A stretch of DNA of 22,582 nt from a virus. Below are positions 1-5,009 of the stretch, one piece after another. The stretch is from IMG/VR virus record IMGVR_UViG_3300032323_000323, positions 1 through 22,582 of that record. One strand, 5' to 3'. Position 1 is the first letter of the stretch, and every line of letters begins with the position of its first letter. Both the position numbers and the translations under genes were made by a program. The notes under the pieces are model-generated. The model saw nothing but the letters and a program-made list of their open reading frames with translations, was not told the DNA's origin and did not search any database.

Positions 1-151
1 AATCTGTGCAAGGCAGGCTGAACCAGAACTTGAATACGAACACTGGCAAGGCACCGCTGGCATGTATCGCCGCATCGACGACTTCCCCGGCATCGTGCAG
101 ATCGGGACGTGTGATTGGAAAGAGTCTAAGGTGAGGAGGCCACGGGGATGA
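1..151 (+). CDS. 3' end of an unknown gene (partial)
   Basis: The frame that begins at base 2 is open to a TGA at 149-151 and gives 49 visible residues, ending in the basic tail KVRRPRG. The stop overlaps the ATG of the next gene as ATGA, the same coupling seen through the rest of the region, which supports it as real. The visible part is mixed polar and hydrophobic (for example YRRIDDFPGIVQIG), with no cysteines in a recognisable pattern. I do not recognise a family. The beginning lies outside the window. Confidence 0.6.
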   Translation, partial: ICARQAEPELEYEHWQGTAGMYRRIDDFPGIVQIGTCDWKESKVRRPRG

Positions 152-351
152 GTGACGATCTAAAGCCCTGCCCGTTCTGTGGTGGAGAACCCTTCTCCCT
201 TGAAGACTACGGCCACTCTACAGCGTGGGAAGTTGGATGTTCCAATTCTCAGTGTCGTGTGGAGCCGCATGTGTGGGAGAAAACAAAAGACGAAGCTATC
301 GCTTCATGGAACACACGCGCCCCTGATCCCCGCATGGGAGAGAAAGAATGA
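148..351 (+). CDS. Lar-like restriction alleviation / zinc-ribbon protein
   Basis: A 67-residue protein with the layout of the Lar restriction-alleviation family. It has an N-terminal CPFCGG at residues 8-13, a second cysteine pair at C31 and C36, and the closing motif WNTR at 54-57. Lar of the Rac prophage lowers restriction by host type I enzymes, but many phage relatives are known only by this zinc-binding layout, so the anti-restriction role is inferred. The ATG overlaps the upstream stop, and GAGGAGG-like purines just before it serve as ribosome binding site. The last bases overlap the next start (ATGA at 348-351). Family assignment is fairly sure; function is not. Confidence 0.8.
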   Translation: MSDDLKPCPFCGGEPFSLEDYGHSTAWEVGCSNSQCRVEPHVWEKTKDEAIASWNTRAPDPRMGEKE

Positions 352-800
352 GTGACCTAAACCCATATGAAGAAAGTCTTGCCATTGATTTGGCAAAAGC
401 AAATGACGGCATCAAGCAACTCCAACAAGCCCTCAAAGATCAGTCGTCTGTTTCTGATAGGCTTGCTGAGGCTAATGAGAAACTAACCGCCGAGCGTGAC
501 GAGCATTGGAAGTCGTTTTTGCATTGGCGGAAAGAAGCGGACGCCCTGACCGAGCAACTCGAAGCCGCACGTGCTGACGCCAAGGAGGCCGAGGCTTATG
601 CGGAAGAGTTGGCGAAGCAACTCAATATCTGCCGCATGGCTCAGGTCGTGATGGAGAACGGGATCGCTCAGGTCGAGGGCGAATTTGCAAGGGCAATGAA
701 GCACGTCATGGATTATTCCAACGACAGACATCTTGTTGCCTTTGCCCGCGCCACGCTGGCCGAGATTGAGGGAGAGAAGGGCGAGGAGCAGGAGGGATGA
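348..800 (+). CDS. Coiled-coil protein of unknown function
   Basis: A 150-residue, strongly charged protein. Residues about 10-95 are a run of Glu, Lys, Ala, Leu and Gln with heptad-like spacing (for example LTEQLEAARADAKEAEAYAE), which predicts a long coiled coil. A short hydrophobic patch and a second helical part ending in EGEKGEEQEG follow. No catalytic motif is visible. The start is coupled to the Lar-like gene by ATGA and its stop region overlaps the next start at 797. Such proteins often sit among phage accessory genes and may be scaffolds or regulators, but nothing in the sequence decides this. Confidence 0.75.
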   Translation: MSDLNPYEESLAIDLAKANDGIKQLQQALKDQSSVSDRLAEANEKLTAERDEHWKSFLHWRKEADALTEQLEAARADAKEAEAYAEELAKQLNICRMAQVVMENGIAQVEGEFARAMKHVMDYSNDRHLVAFARATLAEIEGEKGEEQEG

Positions 801-1084
801 TAGACCCCGAGATAAGGAACCGAATACGTGTGGCAGCGGCGGCATATGCCTACGAGGTCGAGAACGATCCGATCCTGACAGATGCAGAGTTCGACGCCCT
901 GTGCTTGACTATCAACCCAGAAGTAGATACAGGGAACGCTGTGATGGACAAGTTCTTCCGTGAAGAGTTTGACCCTAACACTGGCTCATGGGTTCATCGT
1001 CACCCCAACAAAGAAGGTTTGGCACAGATCGCAGCAATGCACAGGGAACACAAGAACAAACTGGTTGACACTGTTAACCAATAG
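797..1084 (+). CDS. Small phage protein of unknown function
   Basis: A 95-residue protein that starts with an ATG overlapping the previous stop (ATGA at 797-800). Residues about 10-35 (AYAYEVENDPILTDAEFDAL) resemble the N-terminal helix of NAD-dependent DNA ligases, where a YY/D...SDAEYD pattern occurs. The rest lacks every other ligase motif, so it is not a ligase. A later part, FREEFDPNTGSWVHRHPN, looks like a conserved phage motif but I cannot name it. It is the last gene before the tRNA region, and a -35-like TTGACA lies inside its 3' end. Confidence 0.7.
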   Translation: MIDPEIRNRIRVAAAAYAYEVENDPILTDAEFDALCLTINPEVDTGNAVMDKFFREEFDPNTGSWVHRHPNKEGLAQIAAMHREHKNKLVDTVNQ

Positions 1085-1094
1085 GGTGTAGAGT
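1065..1094 (+). promoter_or_regulatory. Sigma-70-like promoter for the tRNA region
   Basis: A perfect TTGACA (1065-1070) is followed 18 bases later by TAGAGT (1089-1094, 4 of 6 matches to TATAAT). The first base of the broken tRNA follows 10 bases after the -10 box, which is where transcription of a tRNA operon would be expected to begin. The -35 box lies inside the end of the upstream gene. The call rests on sequence only. Confidence 0.5.
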
Positions 1095-1103
1095 ATAGAG
1101 ATA

Positions 1104-1133
1104 CTACCCGTAGCTCAGTTGGATAGACGAGAC
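1104..1133 (+). pseudogene. 5' fragment of a broken tRNA gene
   Basis: CTACCCG (1104-1110) has the place of a 5' acceptor strand. It is followed by TA and by GCTCAGTTGGATAGA (1113-1127), a textbook D-arm start. The D-stem does not close well (GCTC against GACG), and no anticodon arm, T-arm or matching acceptor strand follows in the next 250 bases. Instead the sequence runs into the reverse complement of an HNH gene whose stop codon is the TCA at 1115-1117, inside the D-arm. A TTGTGGT at 1134-1140 looks like a His anticodon loop but is the complement of two His codons of the HNH gene. Confidence 0.6.
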
Positions 1134-1402
1134 TTGTGGTGTTCTTCCCGATGACAGTTGGCGCAGAGCATCACACACTTATCAAGTTCAGAGGTAATCT
1201 TGTCCCAAGAACGTAAGCGAAGTTTACTCCAGTCCACATCCTTTTGTAGTGGGTCTGTGTGGTGGAACTCAAGTGCGCCGTAAAATCTTTTGTAACCACA
1301 GTGGGCGCAACAGCCACCCTTGTAGATTATCGCTTTCTCTTTGATCTTGATCCACCTTTTTACTTGATTCTTGTACAGGTCTTGCTTATCTTTATACGGC
1401 AT
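1115..1402 (-). CDS. HNH homing-type endonuclease
   Basis: A 95-residue protein with the full layout of small phage HNH endonucleases. There is a zinc pair C32-x2-C35 (CAHCG), then LEFHHTDP at 44-51 with the catalytic-type histidines H47/H48, and CVMLCANCHREEH from 76 with the second zinc pair C80-x2-C83. HNH enzymes of this size nick or cut DNA and often spread by homing. It is the only reverse-strand gene in the left 19 kb. It is wedged between tRNA sequences: its stop codon lies in the D-arm of a broken tRNA, and its AGGA ribosome binding site is the complement of the acceptor strand of tRNA-Arg. It was probably inserted here. Confidence 0.88.
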   Translation of the reverse strand: MPYKDKQDLYKNQVKRWIKIKEKAIIYKGGCCAHCGYKRFYGALEFHHTDPLQKDVDWSKLRLRSWDKITSELDKCVMLCANCHREEHHKSRLSN

Positions 1403-1406
1403 CTTC

Positions 1407-1481
1407 GGTCCTATGGTGTAAGGGATAACATATCCGTCTTCTAAACGGCTGATCTTGGTTCGAATCCAAGTAGGACCACCA
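1407..1481 (+). tRNA. tRNA-Arg (anticodon TCT)
   Basis: The acceptor strands GGTCCTA (1407-1413) and TAGGACC (1471-1477) pair perfectly. The discriminator A is followed by an encoded CCA (1479-1481). The anticodon loop CTTCTAA (1438-1444) carries TCT at 1440-1442 between CCGT and ACGG. The T-arm is CTTGG, TTCGAAT, CCAAG. The D-stem is weak, with two pairs (GT/AC). It reads AGA codons, which some genes of this phage use heavily (see the recombinase). Confidence 0.93.
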
Positions 1482-1531
1482 AATCTACAAAGTTATACCT
1501 ATACAGGATAGAATGTCAACATCTAACCTGA

Positions 1532-1542
1532 CGGGTAGGCCA
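1532..1542 (+). pseudogene. Possible 3' end of the broken tRNA
   Basis: CGGGTAG (1532-1538) is the exact reverse complement of the acceptor strand CTACCCG at 1104-1110, and it is followed by G and CCA, as a tRNA 3' end would be. No T-arm can be folded in the bases just before it, and tRNA-Arg plus the HNH gene lie between the two halves. It is therefore either a decayed 3' end or a chance match. Confidence 0.3.
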
Positions 1543-1546
1543 TGCA

Positions 1547-1601
1547 AGGGCGCAGACACGCTAGTCGTGGTAGAACCGTGGGGGATATGACGCGCCCTCC
1601 A
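1547..1601 (+). other. tRNA-like structured remnant
   Basis: AGGGCGC (1547-1553) and GCGCCCT (1592-1598) form a perfect 7-bp stem, directly followed by CCA (1599-1601). Between them lies GCTAGTCGTGGTAGAAC (1560-1576), close to a D-arm with an AGTCGGTAGA-type loop. Only about 15 bases remain for the anticodon and T arms, so the tRNA would have lost roughly 20-30 bases. An alternative fold is the hairpin CACG-CTAGT-CGTG (1557-1569). It could also be a processing element between tRNAs. Confidence 0.35.
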
Positions 1602-1605
1602 CTCT

Positions 1606-1681
1606 GCTGGTGTAGCTCAGTTGGTAGAGCAGTTGCCTTGTAAGCATCAGGTCGGGGGTTCGAGTCCCTCCACCAGCACCA
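1606..1681 (+). tRNA. tRNA-Thr (anticodon TGT)
   Basis: A complete cloverleaf. The acceptor strands GCTGGTG (1606-1612) and CACCAGC (1671-1677) pair fully, and the discriminator A and CCA end at 1681. The D-arm is GCTC-AGTTGGTA-GAGC. The anticodon loop CTTGTAA (1637-1643) has TGT at 1639-1641, and the T-arm GGGGG/TTCGAGT/CCCTC has one wobble pair. The anticodon stem has one mismatch (T-T). It should read ACA and other ACN threonine codons. Confidence 0.95.
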
Positions 1682-1697
1682 TTTCACAGGGTTTTCA

Positions 1698-1880
1698 ATG
1701 GGTTATGAACCAGACGACTGGGACTACATACTGTCCACAGTGTGTAATGCCTACTTCTCAGACTTGAAGTTCGAGGAACTGGTTGATTGTGTTATGCTAT
1801 CCTCGAACAAGGAAGAACTTGACGCCGCTGTAACAGCAACCATCAGACTATGGGAGATAGTCAACCATGAAGAGCAATAG
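1698..1880 (+). CDS. Small acidic protein of unknown function
   Basis: A 60-residue acidic protein (MGYEPDDWDYILSTVCNAYF...) with two predicted helices and no motif I recognise. It starts 16 bases after the encoded CCA of tRNA-Thr, with AGGG as a modest ribosome binding site, and its last 14 bases overlap the start of rIIA. The tight overlap suggests co-translation with rIIA. Function unknown. Confidence 0.6.
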   Translation: MGYEPDDWDYILSTVCNAYFSDLKFEELVDCVMLSSNKEELDAAVTATIRLWEIVNHEEQ

Positions 1881-3807
1881 CACACTGCGTGTCGTAGAGA
1901 CCAATAGCCAGACGACCAAAGACTTCACCATCCAAGCCTCTGGCAAGATGTTCCACATGGTGATCTCTGGCCTCTACTCAGACAAGCCCAAGTCCATCAC
2001 CCGTGAAATCTGGTCCAATGCCTTTGATGCACATGCTATGGTGGGCAAGGAGGCTGTCCCATTCGAGGTGACTTTCCCTACTGCCATCACACCCACCTTC
2101 ACCTGCCGTGACTTCGGACCGGGGATTGCCCACGATGACATGGAGGGTTTCTATACTGTGCTGGGTCACTCCACCAAGGAGAATACCAACAAGGCTGTAG
2201 GTAAGTGGGGCGTTGGGCGTATGTCACCCATGTCTTATACCGATACCTTCTCTGTCGTTTCCCGTCACAAGGGCATGGTCAGCTACTATGCGGTCCAACT
2301 CGGTCCTGACGGATCACCACAACTCCATGTCCTCGCTGAGCCTCAGCCCACTGCCGATCCTGATGGTCTTGAAGTCTCCTTCCCTGTGAAGCGTCAGGAC
2401 ATTCAACAGTTCCAAACCGCAGCCAATGTGATTTCTGTGGGCTTCGATGTTCCACCTGTTGTCACCAACTCCAAGGAGAAGTCTTTCAGCCCCCTCAAGA
2501 AGATGTACGAGGGCAAGGACTACTACCTGTACGAACACGAGTCGATGTCTGGTGCCTTTGCTCAGATGGGCTGTGTCCTGTACCCCATCCCCTTCGAATA
2601 CCTACCGAGAAACTCATGGGCCTCACGCAGCATCGTCTACAAGTTTGACATTGGTGATCTGGAAGTCACTGCATCACGCGAAGCCCTGTCCTTCGGTCCC
2701 AATGATCCTACTGCTGCCAGCATCAGGGCCAAGACTGAGATAGTTGAACAGCAACTGTTTGATGCACTACAGGCTGAGGTTGAAGCACAGCCCAAGATGT
2801 TCCTTGCAGCCAAGCTGGCACCCAAACTGCGTAGGTTCATTCGTAGTGGTGATTTCAAGTGGAAGGGTATGCAAATCCCGAAGGTGTGGAACCTTGCGAA
2901 GTACCAGAAGGTTTCTCTGCACTGTGGTTACAAGGGCTACCGTCAGAAGACTGCGGGGTTTGGTATTGACAGAGACCTGAGTGTGACCGAGGACCACACC
3001 ATCTTCATTCAGGATTGGTCAGACAAGAAGGGCTGTGCTCGTGCTGCGACCCGTATCTGTAGTGCTATTGACAGCTACAAGTACTACGTCTGGGTCAGGG
3101 CTGATCTGACAGACAAAGAACAGAAGGCTGAGGTTGATGCCCTGATTGCTGAATTGGACTTCCCTGTGAAGTACGTGAAGGACTTGCCGGATGATGGCCC
3201 CAGACAGTCTGGCACTCGCAGTAAAGTTATGTTGTCCCACCTGAGAAGTGGACACCTAGTCAAACATGATATGGATGCCACAGAGTTTAGTGGGGGTGGT
3301 TACTACTGTAAGATGTCGAACAACGAAGTGCCGCACCAGATACGCAGGGCATATGCAGTCTTCTTAAGCAAGTTTGGGAAGGAGCTAGTGTTGGTGCCTA
3401 AGACCCTCTGGAGTAAGTTTGAGGGACAGGCAAACTGGCTTGATGCAGAAGTTGCTTTGGAACATCTTGTGAAGGAGGAGGTAAAAAACGTGAATGAAAT
3501 CTTTGGGAATGTTTACGACGCTTACCCCTTCAACCACCTCAGAAATCTTGAGGAAGCAGGCGGCATTGTCGGAGAGTTCTCAAAGAAGATTAAGGAACCT
3601 AAGCCAAAGCAATACCTTGATCTTGGCTCTACCCAATGGGGGGACTTACTGAACCACTACAATTTGCCTGCCTTCTCCAGCAAGGGTTCTGAGGCCAAGT
3701 ATAAGAAAATCCTTGACAAGTACCCACTGCTTACCCTATGCAGGGGTGACAATACCGAGAACTTCCTGCAATACATCCAACTGATCGACAACGCAGCAAA
3801 GGAGTAA
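1867..3807 (+). CDS. rIIA: rIIA-like protein with GHKL ATPase domain
   Basis: A 646-residue protein whose N-terminal 200 residues carry the Bergerat (GHKL) ATP-binding motifs. The N-box is EIWSNAFDAH with N51, the G1-type motif is RDFGPGI at 81-87, and the glycine-rich lid is KWGVGRMSP at about 113-121. This matches the RIIA family of T4-like phages, in which RIIA and RIIB act at the host membrane, affect lysis timing and protect against exclusion by lambda Rex. The remaining 450 residues have no motif I can name. It lies directly before an rIIB-like gene, the same order as in T4, which strengthens the call. GGGAG just upstream of ATG 1867 is the likely ribosome binding site. The biochemical role of RIIA is poorly known even in T4. 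Confidence 0.85.
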   Translation: MKSNSTLRVVETNSQTTKDFTIQASGKMFHMVISGLYSDKPKSITREIWSNAFDAHAMVGKEAVPFEVTFPTAITPTFTCRDFGPGIAHDDMEGFYTVLGHSTKENTNKAVGKWGVGRMSPMSYTDTFSVVSRHKGMVSYYAVQLGPDGSPQLHVLAEPQPTADPDGLEVSFPVKRQDIQQFQTAANVISVGFDVPPVVTNSKEKSFSPLKKMYEGKDYYLYEHESMSGAFAQMGCVLYPIPFEYLPRNSWASRSIVYKFDIGDLEVTASREALSFGPNDPTAASIRAKTEIVEQQLFDALQAEVEAQPKMFLAAKLAPKLRRFIRSGDFKWKGMQIPKVWNLAKYQKVSLHCGYKGYRQKTAGFGIDRDLSVTEDHTIFIQDWSDKKGCARAATRICSAIDSYKYYVWVRADLTDKEQKAEVDALIAELDFPVKYVKDLPDDGPRQSGTRSKVMLSHLRSGHLVKHDMDATEFSGGGYYCKMSNNEVPHQIRRAYAVFLSKFGKELVLVPKTLWSKFEGQANWLDAEVALEHLVKEEVKNVNEIFGNVYDAYPFNHLRNLEEAGGIVGEFSKKIKEPKPKQYLDLGSTQWGDLLNHYNLPAFSSKGSEAKYKKILDKYPLLTLCRGDNTENFLQYIQLIDNAAKE

Positions 3808-3811
3808 CTCA

Positions 3812-4591
3812 ATGCGTGTCCCCTATACCCTCTCTGCCGAAAGCGTCACCGTGTTTGTTAGCGGCAAGATGCGTACCGTCCTCTCTGGCAACAAGAACTT
3901 CGAGAAGCTCCGTGAGCACCTTCGTGGACCTGAGCATGACGCTGCCACCATCCTCACCCTGTCTGATCGTGAAGAGACTATTCGTCAGTCTACTGGCAAG
4001 TCTGTTGAGGTTATCAACGGCACGGTCTACTACAAGGGCGAAGAGCTTCACAACGCTCTGACCAATAAGCTGCTGAACCTGCTGGACGATGGCTTCGATG
4101 CTACCCCTTGGATCAAGTTCCTTGAGAAGATGATGGACAACCCCTCGTTCCGCTCTCGCAACTGCCTCTACGGGTTCCTTGAGCACTTCAATGCCCCGAT
4201 CACCCCAGAAGGTAACTTCATCGCCTTCAAGCGTGTTGGTTGGAACTGGAAAGACCTGCACACTGGTACGATGGACAACAGCCTTGGTAAGGTGGTGAAG
4301 ATGGATCGCAGCAAGGTCGATGATGATCCCCAGCACACCTGTTCGTCTGGCCTGCATGTCTGTGCTGACGAGTACCTCAAGGGCTATGCCACTGGCGAGA
4401 ACAACCGCACTCTGGTGGTTGAGGTGAACCCTGCCAATGTGGTTGCTGTTCCCTACGACTACAACTTCTCGAAGATGCGAGTGTGTGAGTACAAGGTTCT
4501 TGCGGAGATTGAACCCAAAGAAATCCCTGACATTCTCTCTGAGGAGATGTATGACTTTGATACCAGAGAGGAACTGGATGATTGGGTTTAA
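3812..4591 (+). CDS. rIIB: rIIB-like protein
   Basis: A 259-residue protein matching the RIIB family of T4-like and other phages. The most telling part is residues about 95-200, where FLEHFNAPITPEGNFIAFKR is followed by CSSGLHVCADEYLKGY. This is the conserved cysteine/histidine block seen in RIIB-like proteins and in some stand-alone phage proteins. RIIB works with RIIA at the inner face of the host membrane. It starts 5 bases after the rIIA stop, so the two are one transcription unit. AAAGGAG at 3798-3804 provides the ribosome binding site. Twelve of its 13 arginine codons are CGN and only one is AGA, unlike the recombinase 0.5 kb downstream. Confidence 0.83.
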   Translation: MRVPYTLSAESVTVFVSGKMRTVLSGNKNFEKLREHLRGPEHDAATILTLSDREETIRQSTGKSVEVINGTVYYKGEELHNALTNKLLNLLDDGFDATPWIKFLEKMMDNPSFRSRNCLYGFLEHFNAPITPEGNFIAFKRVGWNWKDLHTGTMDNSLGKVVKMDRSKVDDDPQHTCSSGLHVCADEYLKGYATGENNRTLVVEVNPANVVAVPYDYNFSKMRVCEYKVLAEIEPKEIPDILSEEMYDFDTREELDDWV

Positions 4592-4592
4592 T

Positions 4593-4661
4593 GTGTTGAG
4601 GTTTGATCTCGCTTTGGCGTTGAACATCGCCCTCATTGCACTCTTCCTCGTAGTCATGTAG
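4593..4661 (+). CDS. Possible tiny membrane peptide
   Basis: A GTG two bases after the start of the rIIB stop codon opens a 22-residue frame, LRFDLALALNIALIALFLVVM after the start residue, which is almost one transmembrane helix. It would be translated by coupling to rIIB, because no good ribosome binding site is near (GAGGAA lies 19 bases away). The next gene starts 9 bases after its stop. A similar 22-residue membrane peptide with better start evidence is found at 19491. Still a weak call. Confidence 0.35.
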   Translation: MLRFDLALALNIALIALFLVVM

Positions 4662-4670
4662 AGGTAAGAG

Positions 4671-4886
4671 ATGTACCATGTTAGGGTGAGCGACAACGGG
4701 AAGGTCATTGCAAGTTCTCTCCAAGAGGGGTTGGCTGATGCAGTGGCTTACGGGATAGCCTTGGGACAGAAAGGGAATCGTATCATCATCCATGACTCAG
4801 TTCAAGATGCTACGGGAAAGATTCTGGACCTTGATGAAGTTCTCTCTACGTACATTCTTGAAGAGAACCATAAAGAGTATCCTTAA
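4671..4886 (+). CDS. Small protein of unknown function
   Basis: A 71-residue protein (MYHVRVSDNGKVIASSLQEG...) with an alternating beta/alpha look: a strand, a helix around EGLADAVAYGIALGQ, a strand NRIIIHDS and a C-terminal helix. AGAGGTAAGAG directly before ATG 4671 is a good ribosome binding site. The fold pattern recalls small phage proteins that store or sense short peptides, but I cannot assign a family. Its stop codon lies inside the first CTTAAG palindrome of the recombinase leader. Confidence 0.7.
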   Translation: MYHVRVSDNGKVIASSLQEGLADAVAYGIALGQKGNRIIIHDSVQDATGKILDLDEVLSTYILEENHKEYP

Positions 4887-4926
4887 GTATTATTATTTCT
4901 TTAAGAAGTAAAAGTACCTTAAGGTA
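4878..4926. promoter_or_regulatory. Pair of CTTAAG-centred palindromes upstream of the recombinase gene
   Basis: TACCTTAAGGTA (4915-4926) is a perfect 12-base palindrome. A second, imperfect copy centred on CTTAAG at 4882-4887 (flanked by TA and TA) lies 36 bases upstream, centre to centre. The intervening DNA is AT-rich. CATAAAGAG is also repeated directly at 4869-4877 and 4929-4937. The layout suits an operator pair or recombinase arm-binding sites; no match to a known site is claimed. Confidence 0.4.
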
Positions 4927-4941
4927 TACATAAAGAGATAG

Positions 4942-4980
4942 AGGGTAGCACAGGTCTTTCTTCATGGCAAGTGCTACCTT
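4942..4980. repeat. Inverted repeat / RNA hairpin in the recombinase leader
   Basis: GGTAGCAC (4944-4951) and GTGCTACC (4971-4978) form a perfect 8-bp stem, extendable to 10 bp with one G-T pair, around a 19-base loop. It ends 30 bases before the recombinase ATG. It could be a recombination core (attP) with arm sites to its left, a protein-binding site, or a leader hairpin that limits translation. The loop is long for an intrinsic terminator, and the following T-run is poor. Confidence 0.45.
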
Positions 4981-5009
4981 CAACTATTTTCTCTGGGCTA
5001 GAGGACGAC

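Noticed and set aside
797-1084. Calling this gene a DNA ligase fragment
   Set aside because: Only a short DAEFDAL-type similarity at the N-terminus; none of the nucleotidyl-transferase motifs are present.
1129-1145. Reading the broken tRNA as tRNA-His (GTG)
   Set aside because: The GTGGTG that suggests a His anticodon is the complement of His-His codons in the HNH gene and is explained by protein coding; the stem has a mismatch.
1104-1481. Group I intron carrying the HNH gene in a tRNA
   Set aside because: The HNH gene is on the opposite strand to the tRNA, no P/Q/R/S core elements could be recognised, and an intact tRNA-Arg follows 5 bases before the HNH start codon, which leaves no room for the 3' half at the expected place.
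3809-4708. 299-residue reverse-strand open frame across rIIB
   Set aside because: It is fully antisense to a gene with family-level support and strong codon bias, so the open frame is a shadow. No ribosome binding site and no recognisable protein.
4942-4980. Calling the inverted repeat an intrinsic terminator
   Set aside because: The loop is 19 bases and only a weak T-run follows; position in the leader of the recombinase favours a regulatory or recombination site.
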